Assembly (NCBI RefSeq): GCF_000283155.1
Contig: NW_004454171.1
Location: forward strand, 8,078,022-8,142,021
Origin: Ceratotherium simum simum
Taxonomy: Eukaryota; Chordata; Mammalia; Perissodactyla; Rhinocerotidae
DNA: 64,000 bases
Direction: 5' to 3'
The notes below the pieces were generated by a model. That model worked only from the letters and a program-made list of their open reading frames with translations, did not search any database and had not been told where the DNA came from. Shown one piece after another: positions 1 through 10,559 of this stretch. The stretch's first letter is position 1, and each line of letters opens with the position of its first letter. The position numbers and the translations under genes are program-made.

Positions 1-239
1 ACTGGAAGGAACTGGGAATTGGTCTTCTTTCTCCTGACCACACTGTGCCGTTGCCAGGAAGAGGGTGGGACAAGGGCGAGTAAAAATGCCAGGAAATTTC
101 CTAAAGTTTTGAATGTGCCTTTTTCTTGGTTCGATCTTTGCTTATTTGCTATAGATCTCTGAACCGGTTTCCAGAGCTCCTATGAAGTTACTTTAGTCAG
201 TCTGTAGTTGTTTCTTTAATGTTTCCAGGAGGAAACAAG

Positions 240-1680
240 TATCTGGAGCTTCTGAGTCCACCATCTTGGTAATGTCTTCATGCTTTCTGATGAGACGTCA
301 GCTATTAATGAGTTTCCCTTGTACATGATGAGTCATGTACATTTCAAATACAACTTGCAGCTTTCAAGATTCTCTCCTTGTCGTTCAGTTGTTTGACTAT
401 GAAGTGTCTAGGTGTATATCTCTGAGTTTATCCTACTTGGAATTCATTAAGATACTTGAATACATAGGTTAGAGTTTTTCATCAAATTTGGGAAGTTTTT
501 GCCATTATTTCTTCAAATATTTTTTCTGCCCTTTTCTCTCTCTCCTCTTCTTCTAGAACTCCCACATAGGTAGGTTGGTATGCTTGCTAGTGTCCTATAG
601 GTCTCTGAGGATGTGTTCATTTTAATCCGAATTGAGGTATCTTTAAGTTCACTGAGTCTCTCTTCTGCCTGCTCAAATCTGATGTTGGGCCCATGTAGTG
701 AATTTTCCATTTCAGTTGTTTTACTTTTAAACTCCAGAATTTCTAAATGATTCTTTTAAAAAATAATTTAACTCTCTTCATTAATGTTGTCTATTTCCTG
801 AAACATTGTTCGCAAACTTTAATTGTTTAGGCATGGTTTCCTTTAGTTCCTTGAATATATTTTATAATAGCTGATTTAAAGTCTTTATCTAATAAGTCCA
901 ACATGGTACAGGCTTCCTTAGGGTCAGATTCTATTGACTACTTTCTTTCCCTGGGGCATATTTATGGCATACTTGCCTCTTTCTTTGTACATCTCATAAC
1001 TTTTTGTTGGAAACTTAGTATTTTAAATAATATAATTTAGAAACTCTGGACATCAGATTTACCCATTCTTAGGGGTGGAGTTGTTGCTATTTTTGTTGTT
1101 TTTGCTATTGTTTGTTTATTAGTGACTTTCTTGGATTAATTCTATAATGTCTGTATTCTTTGTCAGTGTGGCCACTGAGGTCTCTGCTCAGTTAGCTCAT
1201 TGGTCTGTTAATGAATCGACAGAGATTTCCTTAAACACCTTGCATCATTAGATTTTAGATACCCAGGAATATGTTGGAGTTTTTCAAAGCCCTCTATAGA
1301 AATCTCATTTCCGAGATTTTCCTTTTAATTGTTTTTTAGCCAGCCTCTTATTTGTGCCAACTGATATTGCCATTTCAAACAGATTTTATGTTAAATAATT
1401 GTCACTGATTTTTCTTTTATGACATACCCTAAGGATGAGACTTTCCTCACTGAGTGAACCCTGAGGTAGAGTAAAGACAAGCCTTTGAAGCTTTTCCTAC
1501 AAGTTGCCATTCAGGTCAAATAGTGACCATTCTGTTGGAATGGGGCTTTTGGGGAACTCTCAATCCATTCTTCTCCTTCTGTGGGTGCTAGGCTGAAGGT
1601 TTTCCTGGGTAGAATGGTTGCATGGCTGCTGGTTTTCAAGGCTACTGCAGAGCTGGGAAGAGGAAGATGGGAAAGTTAAA
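240..1680 (-). mobile_element. Ancient L1 (L1M-type) fragment, 5' region, antisense
   Basis: The + strand reads like the antisense of a mammalian L1M 5' region: phrases such as TTCTTCAAATATTTTTTCTG, TCTTCTGCCTGCTCAAATCT and GATTTAAAGTCTTTATCTA appear in the order I know from old L1 5' sequence. The copy is diverged and has no usable frame. Limits are approximate. A similar block forms the far end of the larger L1 at 19.3-25.75 kb, which supports the assignment. Confidence 0.5.
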
Positions 1681-1963
1681 ATGCCACAAAGCTCACTGTT
1701 CTTACTGAGATTCAGCCATTTTTCTTGACTAAACACTCCTTGTTATAAACCTTTCATTAAATGTGAGAGTTCTGAAAAAGTTGATTTTGCCAGTTTTCTC
1801 ATTATTGTTATGGAGGACCAGATTTTTGGTCTTTATTCCACCATTGCAGAAGTGCTTTTCCTCTGTTTATTCTTAAACTAAATGTGAGCATTTGAGTTAA
1901 TCATTTTACACTGATGCTATGATTTTGGAAGTAATAACAATGCAATTCAATAATTATTCTAAT

Positions 1964-2131
1964 CAGTTGTTCTCCAGTCTGGACACATATTACCTTCAGA
2001 GCTTTAAAAACATATTTCTACGCAAGAGCCCTACCCCTGTTTTGTATATTGAGATTGAGGCCTACGCATTCATATTTCTAAAAAAATCACCTCAGGTGAT
2101 TATAATGTGAAACCAAGGCTGAGAACCACTG
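1964..2131. mobile_element. MER20-like hAT DNA transposon fossil
   Basis: It is bounded by CAGTTGTTCT on the left and GAGAACCACTG on the right, the degraded terminal inverted repeats of the MER20/MER5 group of non-autonomous hAT-Charlie elements. Its length of about 170 bp suits this group. There is no coding capacity. Confidence 0.75.
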
Positions 2132-2489
2132 ATCTCATCTTATTTTTTTTGAATCCCACAACATAAAATAGTACCTTACATTTTTGCAGCTCCTAATTTG
2201 CCAAGTAAATAAATGAATAAATGTATAAATGAAAGTTTTAATGATATAAACAAACATAGATTTATTACCTAATGATAGTCAAAGATATATTTTTGCCAAC
2301 TCATTCTTCTTTGGATTTTAAAACAGGATTGAATATGTAGAAAATATTTGTTGCTACCTGAGTTATGTGTATTGAACATATTCACAAGGGTGAATGATAT
2401 GTGGAATCAAGTAAATTTCAAGTGGTTATTCATTAAGTTGATATTTTAGTTGTGTAAACTATTGATAAATTCATTATCAAAATAATTAG

Positions 2490-2706
2490 AAAATAATAAC
2501 ACTAATAACAGCTATTATCATATGCCAGTCATCTTTATATGTATCCTCTTAACAACTCTCAAGAGATAAATACATTAGCTCCATTTTACAGATGAGGAAA
2601 TTGATGCTTAGAGAAGTTAAGTAGCTTGCTCAAAGCCATGTAGCTAATAGTGATGAAACTGGGATATGTCCCCAGGTATTCTCACTATATGATTTAAACT
2701 CTTAAA
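2490..2706 (-). repeat. MIR SINE, antisense
   Basis: It carries the antisense MIR core: CCATTTTACAGATGAGGAAA, then TTAAGTAGCTTGCTCAAAG and an AACTGGGAT segment. The MIR sequence appears to resume as TTAAAGACTATATTTT just after 2877, suggesting that the neighbouring MER20 inserted into it. Confidence 0.75.
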
Positions 2707-2707
2707 C

Positions 2708-2877
2708 CTGTGGTTCCCAAACTTTGAGGCACATTGAATCACTTAGAGATCTTTATGGATGCTGGCTGCCACCACCATATATTCTGATTTAATAGGTATG
2801 GGGTACAGCTTGGGCTTAAGGAATGTTAAAAATTCCCTCAGGTAATTCTAATATGAAACAAAGTTTGAGAACTACTG
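2708..2877. mobile_element. MER20-like hAT DNA transposon fossil, inserted in a MIR
   Basis: Termini CTGTGGTTCCCAAACTTTG and TTTGAGAACTACTG are degraded hAT inverted repeats. The internal sequence matches the MER20 layout (CACATTGAATCACTTAGAG ... CCTCAGGTAATTCTAAT). Flanks CTTAAAC and CCTTAAAG look like a decayed 8-bp target duplication in the MIR. Confidence 0.75.
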
Positions 2878-2917
2878 CCTTAAAGACTATATTTTCTGTC
2901 TCTCTAAGGAATTTTTT

Positions 2918-3154
2918 TTTGGTGAGGATGATTGACCCTGAGCTAACATCCATTGCCAGTCCTCTTTCTGCTTGAGGAAGATTGGCCCTGAGCTAACATC
3001 TGTGCCAATCTTCCTCTATTTTGTATGTGGAATGCTGCCACAGCGTGACATGATGAGCAGTGTGAAGGTCTGCGCCTGAGGTCCAAACCTGTGGACCCCG
3101 GGATGCCAAAGTGGAGAACAGGAACTTAACCACTACGCCACCAAGCCAGTCCCC
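2918..3154 (-). mobile_element. ERE SINE, antisense, with target duplication
   Basis: A tRNA-derived perissodactyl SINE read backwards: poly(T), GAGGAAGATTGGCCCTGAGC, CTATTTTGTATGTGGAATGC, then AACTTAACCACTACGCCACC and a decayed GGGGCCGGCCC head. The target CTAAGGAATTTTTT is duplicated at 2904-2917 and 3155-3168. The tail module (ACCCTGAGCTAACATC) occurs twice, so this is a form with a partly duplicated tail. Confidence 0.92.
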
Positions 3155-3169
3155 CTAAGGAATTTTTTA

Positions 3170-5565
3170 AAAGATAAGAATGCTCGGATAAATTATTTAC
3201 CTCAAAATGTCCAGATAGCTCACTTGGTTTCTCAAAGTATTACATAGAAATAGATAAATTTCACCTAGTGAAATTTACATCTAAAAGGCTTACCCTTTTT
3301 AAATGAAATCGTTCAACCCAATTTACGCAATAAGAGATCGCTAAAAATCCCGTAAGTACAGAATGTGCGAGTCCTGACTGTATGGTAATTTCACTTGTAA
3401 AAGATATAGGGATTTTGGCTGACTTCAAAGCTGACTGTGAACAAATAGGGTAGTGTAGCTGCTGGAATTCTGCCTGCAGTTGGCCACAGCAGCAGAAATG
3501 CCGTGTCCAGATCCTAGAAGATAAGAATTCTGCACACTTTGCTCTAGCAGACCATGTCTGTAATTGTGTTAAACTCTGGGTGTGCTATGAGCGAAACCTT
3601 GATAATGAGAAAGGAAGCCTATGAAAACCATTTACTATGAAAATTAGTTAAAGGTACACATCACAGATGAAGGAGACCAGATAGCTGGCTTCAAAGGGTG
3701 GAAGAACATTCATGAAAACGAGGATGAGTTGCAGTTAGTATAATGTTATATTTTAGGTTCATTATGAGTTAAATAGACTCTTATCTGCTGAACTGGGAAC
3801 CTAACCACATATTTATAGAAAAATGTGATGTAACAGACACAAGTAAACTTTTGGGAAAAAACCTCTTCATAAATTAGAGACTCCCTGTTTTTTTTGGAAT
3901 ATAGTATTTCATATAGTGAATTTTTTTTTTCTGTCAAGATTATGGTTTCAGGTGTTGTTCTTAGCGTAATCCACACAACTCACTGTTCAGAAGCATCTAA
4001 TTGGATCTTAACCAGAAATTGCTTTACTCATCTTAATCTGTGGATTATTGAGTACAAGTGTGAGAAAATTCTAAATATATATAATATTAAAAAATTAAAT
4101 ATATGTATATATATGCATATATACACACACATAGATTTACACTATTATAATAGCTATTTTATGATAATATGACTTAACATTTGTTTAGTACCTTGTACTT
4201 TTTATAAACTTCTATCAAATACATCATTGGTTAAGAATGTCATTTAATTAACTCTGTAAGCCTCTGGATACACAATGGCACCTCACAATTTAAACCTCCT
4301 TATTAACAGAATATTGCATCTAAAGCAGAATCAACACAGGACATAGTAAAATGGAAAAATCACAGTTGTCTGTGATATTTAAGAAAATTATCTTAAATTA
4401 GGCTAGGGAAGTAGGAAAAAAATCAGAACCATTAAATTTATTTTCTTTATTTTTCTTGTGATTAATTGGATAAAGCTACTCTCAGAGTATAATGCATTTT
4501 CTGCTATGTAAATCTAGACTATGAGGACTGTATCATTTATTTTACCTGAAATTAATTTATTTTTCCTTTAGTTCAGAAGGAAAAGGATAATAATTGCTGA
4601 TTTAATTTTGATTTTTGAAGAACTACATTTGAAAGGGTAAGGTAATTCTAAATCAGCAAAATGCATACATACACACACACACACACATATATATATATTT
4701 TAAGCTGTAGGACTTGTTAACTACTAGGAACAGAACAAGGATCTTATTGTGATAGAGCCACACAAACAAACTGTCTGTTCTCCTTGAGTATATATAGGTG
4801 TATTTAGAATTGTAAAAGCATTTAACTTATTGAATATACTTTCGGGACAAGATTTTCCTGTTCAGTTTTGGTTTCTCTGACATGCTATTCTAATGTGAAT
4901 GTAGCATTTTCGAAATTTTTTATATGCAATCTGCTATTTTTAAATCTCTTTCAAATACTATGTTATGCATCGTATGGTCTCTATATGGCACAAAGCAGTG
5001 TTTTTATAGCCCTCCTGGCTAAAAATTTTGGTCTTAAGTCATGTTACGCTTGCCTTGTATGTGCTTTAAAGTTGCATTATGTGTATCTCACCTCATCAGA
5101 AAACTGCCAGTTCTTTTTGCTGGAGGCAAGAGAAGGAATTTCATACCCATTAGTTTAATTGCCCTATGCCAAAACATCCAGTTTTCTGTTTTATTCATTA
5201 ATCTGTAAATAATGTCTTAATATTTTCCTGTTAATTGAGTTTTGACCAAATGTATTTTGCAACTTCACATTTTTCTTCTTATTTGTGTATTTGACTTAAT
5301 TTTGTTTAATTTGAACTTGACCCCTTTTCCTACTTATTCAACCATTCAAGCTTTACTTTAATAGCAGTCTGAAGGTGTTTCATATTCTCTTTTTCAATTA
5401 CTTTTTTTGTTTGTCTTAGAAAATGTCATTATAAAATTAACAAAATTCATCTCTTTTGGAATTATTAACCCTCTAAGTTGTGAAGATTCTTCTGACTGTA
5501 TATAAACTAAGTTTAAACTGAAAGCACACAGTGTATGGTGAATAGACACTAAATGAGACATCAGG
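3170..5565. other. AT-rich intron without recognised interspersed repeats
   Basis: I see no gene and no dispersed repeat that I can name. It contains an alternating ATAT/ACAC tract near 4075-4130 and a CA/TA microsatellite at about 4663-4699. The short open frames here lack splice context or homology and were left out. Confidence 0.5.
4663..4699. repeat. (CA)n followed by (TA)n microsatellite
   Basis: CATACATACACACACACACA runs directly into a TATATATATA block; a compound dinucleotide repeat likely to be length-polymorphic. Confidence 0.9.
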
Positions 5566-5569
5566 AAGT

Positions 5570-5758
5570 CTAAAGTTGGATTTTAGTTTTGTCACTAACT
5601 ATTTATGAAGCTTGAGCCTTCCCATCTATAAAAAGAGGATGCCATGCCTCCTTGAGGCAGAGCTGTGAGGATCAGATGAGATAATGTATGTGGAAGTCCT
5701 TTGTAAACTGCAAAAAATTAGGCTGTTGTTAGTACTATTATTACTATTATTATTATTA
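5570..5758 (+). repeat. MIR SINE, sense, with ATT-rich end
   Basis: A decayed MIR in sense order: GGAAGTCTAAAGTTGGATTTT, TTGTCACTAACTATTTATGA, CCATCTATAAAAAGAGGAT, GAGGATCAGATGAGATAATG. It passes into an ATT-rich tract at about 5737-5758. Confidence 0.7.
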
Positions 5759-6477
5759 AGGATTTTTCCATTGCAGATGAAAATTTCAATTGTGCATAAC
5801 CAATATTGTACCAGTGGTGAAATTGGCAAAGACTAGTCTTTAAGATATGTGAGAAGGTGGAAAATGTGGTGAATTTGCCCAGTCGTTTAGCATTAGTGAA
5901 AGACAGTTTTGGCAGAGTAATTACTTTTTCCATCCTCAAATATACTGTCTCCCTTTCCATAGAAACTATATGAGGCAAGACGTCATATGTTTAAAATTTT
6001 AAACCTAAAAAGAAAAAAAAAAAAGAGTCTCACCTTCAAAACAAATAAACAAACTTTGGAGGGGCCTGTAGGCTTAAGTGTAACATTTCACTGTCCCACA
6101 GATTATAAACATTACAAGACCTTGGTGAGCCATACCCATGATCTCATTGAGACTTTGGCTCCCTGTATCTCATACCATGCACCTTAGGAAGTTCTTGGAT
6201 CAGAGGCAAATGTGGTCACTTTTGTTATTTTTCCTGGTATGGTCTAGTGCTGTGGCTTACTGTCTTTACTGATAAAGTAGTGAGAGAATCAGGAAGTCAC
6301 TAGACTGTGAGGTTGAAAACATCTTATCAATTTATATTCTTTTTTGTAAAGCTAATGCTCTTTTCCTTTTATTGTTTGTGACTGTGGTTAAAATCTTACA
6401 GTTATAGTTCTCTTATTTTTTTTATTTTTTCTTAATTCAACAAACATTTCTTGGAAGTCCACTGAGTGACAGACACT

Positions 6478-6509
6478 CAGACTATATCCCAGATATAGTC
6501 TGGGATATA
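6478..6509. repeat. Short perfect palindrome pair
   Basis: TATATCCCAGA (6483-6493) is followed after a 5-base spacer by its exact reverse complement TCTGGGATATA (6499-6509). An overlapping pair AGACTATA (6478-6485) / TATAGTCT (6494-6501) gives an alternative fold. No function is evident. Confidence 0.85.
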
Positions 6510-6829
6510 AATTGGTTTTAAATGGCCAGATCAGATTTTAGGATTAGTTGATTCAGCAGCTCAACAATGACATCAAGGACCCAGGCTATTTTCCTGTTTC
6601 TGTTCTGCCATTCTCAGTGTGACCTGTGACTATTTCTTATTATAAATAGGAAAACTGTTCCAGAAGATTCCTAGGAGATGTCACCTCAGAATTCATTGGC
6701 CATAAATGGGCCATATCTAGCCCACCCCCAAACAAATAATTGGCAAGGAGAATGAGACTTTCATGATAGGCTTACGCCAGTCAAGAATTACCTCTGGGGT
6801 GTAGAGGCAATCCCTCCTGATGCTTGTGC

Positions 6830-7010
6830 GTGAAGTTAGACACCCAAACGAAATCAAGGCTTGGTAAACATGGAAGAATGAGGACATGGATTTTGGAGAA
6901 AACCATCTACAAAGAATATAGAGGGGAGGGAGTGACCAATCCTGAGAAGGGGAGTGGGGGATAATTTTATGGGAGAGATGTCATTTGAACTGCTATTAAA
7001 AGATGAGTCG
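6830..7010 (-). repeat. Possible L2 fragment, antisense
   Basis: Purine-rich sequence of the style seen in antisense L2 copies (GGAAGAATGAGGACATGGATT, GAGATGTCATTTGAAC). It seems to continue at 7461-7760 beyond the two EREs. The assignment rests on overall wording and is weak. Confidence 0.4.
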
Positions 7011-7200
7011 GGGGGGCCGGCCTGGTGGTGCAAGCAGTTGTGTGCGCGCACTCTGCTTTGGCGGCCTGGGGTTCACAGGTTCAGATCCCGGGCGCGCACC
7101 GATGAACCTCTTGTCAAGCCATGCTGTGGCGGCATCCCATAGAAAGTAGAGGAAGATGGGCACGGATGTTAGCTCAGGGCCAATCTTCCTCACAAAAAAA
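7011..7200 (+). mobile_element. ERE SINE, first of a tandem pair
   Basis: Sense copy with GGGGGGCCGGCCTGGTGGTG head, a B-box-like GGTTCAGATCCCGGGCG segment, the TTAGCTCAGGGCCAATCTTC tail and an A tract. The target AAAAGATGAGTCG is found before it (ending 7010) and again after its A tract (7201-7212), where the second ERE starts at once. Confidence 0.93.
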
Positions 7201-7212
7201 AAAAGATGAGTC

Positions 7213-7460
7213 GGGGCCGGCCCTGTGGTGCAGTGATTAAGTTCAGCACACTCTGCTTTGGTGGCCCAGGTTCATGGGTTCAGATCCCAGGCACAGACCT
7301 ACACCACTCATCAAGCCATGCTGTGGAGGCGTCCCACATACAAAATAGAGGAAAAAGGGCACAGATGTTAGCTCAGGGCCACTCTTCCTCAAGCAAAAAG
7401 AGGAAAATTGGCAACAGGTGTTAGCTCAGGGCCAATCTTCCTCAGCAAAAAAAAAAAAAA
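7213..7460 (+). mobile_element. ERE SINE, second of a tandem pair
   Basis: GGGGCCGGCCCTGTGGTGCA head and GGTTCAGATCCCAGGC box, then two successive tail modules (GATGTTAGCTCAGGGCCACT and GGTGTTAGCTCAGGGCCAAT) and a 14-base A tract. The flank GGCAAGTCAG after it resembles, but does not match, the GATGAGTCG target of the first copy. It differs by many substitutions from its neighbour, so it is a separate insertion and not a recent duplicate. Confidence 0.92.
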
Positions 7461-7760
7461 GGCAAGTCAGAATTTTCAGGGCTGAGTAGGAGTTTGCAGG
7501 CAATTAGAAGGGCATCTAGGTAAAGAAAAAACAACATAGTCAAAGATGTAAAAGAACCTGGCACTTTAGGGAGCAACCATAATTCTAGAGGCTGGAGTAT
7601 AGTTTATGCACAAGAGTATACTAAGAAATAAGACAAGCAGGTGAGGTTGGGCCAGATTGGGAAAATACTTGAATGTCATGCTAATGATCTAAACCTTATC
7701 CTGAAGGAAAAGAAGCCAGTAGAGGATTTTAAGAACTCTACAGTCCTTTTGTCAGTGTTT
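7461..7760 (-). repeat. Possible L2 fragment, antisense, continued
   Basis: GGGCATCTAGGTAAAG, AGGCTGGAGTATAG and GATCTAAACCTTATCCTGAAGG resemble the antisense 3' half of L2. Probably the same element as 6830-7010, split by the EREs. Confidence 0.45.
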
Positions 7761-8600
7761 TCCTGGTCTTTGTGGAGGTCTGACAGTCATTCTCTGTGTT
7801 AACATCCTTTCCTGAAGTCTTCCATGTTTATAACAGCTTTATACTTGAAGGTCATTTTGGCTGGATATTAGAACCTTGATTCACATTTTCTCTTAGTAAC
7901 TTATATATATTATTCCCTTCCCCTCTGCATAAAACATTGCTGTTGAAAAGTCTAGGGTAATATCTTATACTTTCCCATAGAAGTGACTTGGTCTTTTTGC
8001 CTGGATGACCAAAGAATTTTTTTCTTTTTTATTAAAGTCTAGCAGTTGTATGAGAATAGGTATTTATGTTAGCCTATTCTGGGCCAATTTTCCCTGGTAT
8101 GTAGGGCGACTTTTCAATATACTCTCAAGTTTTATTTATTTCAAGAGAGAGTTTTCTTGAATTATAGTTTTAAAAATTTGCTCTTTCGTATTGCTTTGTT
8201 TTCTTCTTGACAACTCTTACAATATTTATGTTTGATCTTCTCTACTTGTTCTCTTGAATTTTTTTAGCTCTTTTTCCATCATTTTGGAGTGCTCACATCT
8301 ATTATTTAAAGATATTACCCATTATGTTTATTCATTCTTGTGTTCCTTCTAGTTTACTCTTCATTTCCAAAATGAATTTTTCTTTCATTTCTGATTCTTT
8401 ACGGATGTCTTTTGCCTCTCTTTAAAGTTTGTTTTTTTACTAATCACCTAATTTATGAGCTGTAATAATTCTAATTGATATTTTCCTTTTATTGCTTCTA
8501 TAATTTTCTTTCAGCTCATTTTTTTCTTATAATAGCTTTATATGGAAATAGACTATAGTCTTTTTATATTGCTCATTTTTAAGTGAAATGAGTTTTCATG
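7760..8600 (-). repeat. Probable ancient LINE fragment, antisense, unassigned
   Basis: T-rich sequence with L1/HAL1-like antisense wording (TTCATTTTGGCTGGATATTAG-type, ACATTGCTGTTGAAAAGTCT, TTGCTCTTTCGTATTGC). Strong divergence prevents a family name. No gene is seen here. Confidence 0.35.
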
Positions 8601-9203
8601 GTCTTTCAGGAGAGAGATGTGGGCCAGGATAGTGTTTCTGATATCATGGTTCTCAAGACCCCATGTCTTATTTTCCCAGTGATGGAGAGTAGGTTCGGAT
8701 TCCTTTGCTCCCCTCCTCTCTTTTTATCTGGATTTTCTCATCCCTTCATCCCATTGTCCCTGCCTTGCTCAATTTGGATGCAACTCCCAGTAGTTTCTCC
8801 TCAGTGCAGGGCTTTGTCCTAGGAGGGGGCTTCAGTTTGTAGTTTTGAGAATTCACCGGACTCAGACCTCCAGAATGCGCCAGCAACATCAGATCTCATG
8901 GCATCTTAGTCTTATTTATTAATCAGAGCCATAAAAGTCCATTCCCACATTCTACTGCTGTTCCTGAGCTTCCCAGTGAGACCTAACGGCAATTTGGGTT
9001 CCCTGGTTCTCAGGGCCCTACAAGTCCCTCTGCCTTCCCTCCGCAGATTTCGGAGTTCCTTAGAGCATGTGGGCTTTGTAGCGGTTGGTACTTTGTCTCC
9101 ATCTGCTTGTATTGTGGCATCAAGGTAGATACTTTGTCACTAGTATTGTTGTGCGTGTTGTCCCTTATGTTTTTTGCTTTGCTAGACTAGTTGCTGCATT
9201 TTT

Positions 9204-9564
9204 TTTTTTAGAATGCTTGTTTTTTTTTTTTAAACTTTTATTTTATTTTTATTTATTTTATTTTTTTCCCCTAAAGCCCCAGTAGATAGTTGTATGTCAC
9301 AGCTGCACNNNNNNNNNNNNNNNNNNNNNNNNNNNNNNNNNNNNNNNNNNNNNNNNNNNNNNNNNNNNNNNNNNNNNNNNNNNNNNNNNNNNNNNNNNNN
9401 NNNNNNNNTCCTTCTAGTTGCTGTATGTGGGACGCGGCCTCAGCATGGCCAGACAAGCGGTGCGTCGGTGCGCGCCCGGGATCCGAACCTGGGCCCGGGA
9501 TCCGAACCTGGGCCGCCAGCAGCGGAGCGCGCGCACCTAACCACTAAGCCACGGGGCCGGCCCT
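9204..9564 (-). mobile_element. ERE SINE, antisense, interrupted by an assembly gap
   Basis: T-rich tail, CCCCAGTAGATAGTTGTATG, then after the gap CTTCTAGTTGCTGTATGTGG, GACGCGGCCTCAGCATGGCC and GCCACGGGGCCGGCCC. The target GTTGCTGCATTTTT is duplicated exactly at 9190-9203 and 9565-9578. The 19-bp unit CCCGGGATCCGAACCTGGG is present twice in tandem (9475-9493, 9494-9512). High similarity to the ERE at 20.7 kb indicates a young subfamily. Confidence 0.95.
9309..9408. other. Assembly gap of exactly 100 N
   Basis: A run of 100 N, a conventional placeholder size. It lies inside the ERE, between GTCACAGCTGCAC and TCCTTCTAGTTG. In the intact ERE at 20.8 kb the equivalent bases read GCACAGCCTTCTAG, so only about one to three bases need be missing. 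Confidence 0.99.
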
Positions 9565-9778
9565 GTTGCTGCATTTTTATAGGGAGATTCCAAAACTAGG
9601 CCACCATCATTTTTCCAGAATTCCTCCAGTTTTTCTTGAGAAAAAAAAATTGTTCTGTAATTTCATAATTGACAAATGTATTAGATTATTGACACATATG
9701 ATATCACTTAGAAAAGTTGAGCTTTTGGGCTATGCTTTTGCAGTTCCCTGAAATTCTAAGAGCCGTTGTTTTTGCTTT

Positions 9779-9860
9779 TGAATTTACATGTGCATCTGGA
9801 CCAAGTATGTGGTTAGGATTATGAATTTACCTCATTTGCACCAAGTATGTGGTTAGGATT
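9779..9860. repeat. Local tandem duplication of about 40 bp
   Basis: ACCAAGTATGTGGTTAGGAT occurs at 9800-9819 and again at 9840-9859, each preceded by GAATTTAC and a diverged stretch. Confidence 0.85.
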
Positions 9861-9869
9861 TGCATAATC

Positions 9870-10065
9870 ACGATATGGTAGAGTGGCTTTGGGATCAAGC
9901 AGATGTGGATCCAAATCCCACTTCTGCCACTTACCACTTTTCTTTTCATATATTAATTCATTCCTGTGAGGTTTTCCTTATCTGTAACGTGGAAATACTA
10001 CTACAACAATTACCACTACTAAGTACCTCAAAGGGTAATTTGGATTAAATTATGTTGGATATTTG
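9870..10065 (+). repeat. MIR SINE, sense
   Basis: ATGGTAGAGTGGCTTTGGGA, GATCCAAATCCCACTTCTGCC and CTTATCTGTAACGTGGAAAT follow MIR order, ending in a decayed GGGTAATTTGGATTAAAT segment. Confidence 0.75.
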
Positions 10066-10505
10066 ATTGAAGGTTAATAAATTCATATTTATAATCTTTT
10101 GATTTAATTGCATCCTAATGCATAGAAGTGTAATAAGGTGACAATGTAGAAAACAGTTGAAAGTATAATAATTTCTTTTGTATTATTTAAAAAACATTAT
10201 TGTAGAATTTTAGAAAAAAATGCCAATTAAATATTTTCCAGATAATTTTATTAATACATCAGAATTTGGAAATGTGTCCTAACTATCAGAAATTGTATTT
10301 AAATTTGACATGGAGAGCGAGACCACCAGTATTGCTGACATTACTTCCCACAGCAATTCAGAGAGGCACCATGATATGGAAAAAGATGCTTTGCCCTTAC
10401 ACTTAGGAGGAACCTGACCTGAGTTCTTCCTTCACCATTTACTAGAAGCTTCGTTTGATTTGTTATGCCCTCGGTGAGGGCTTCCATTTATCACTGCGAG
10501 TTTGC

Positions 10506-10557
10506 AAATAATCAAATGCAATGAATATAATTATAAATAATCAAATGCAATGAATAT
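10506..10557. repeat. Tandem duplication, 29-bp period
   Basis: AATAATCAAATGCAATGAAT is repeated at a spacing of 29 bp (copies at 10506-10528 and 10535-10557). Confidence 0.9.
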
Positions 10558-10559
10558 TA

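Noticed and set aside
7014..7200. tRNA-like boxes considered as a functional tRNA gene
   Set aside because: The tRNA-like body belongs to an ERE SINE with head, tail, A tract and target duplication; it cannot form a complete cloverleaf and recurs throughout the window.
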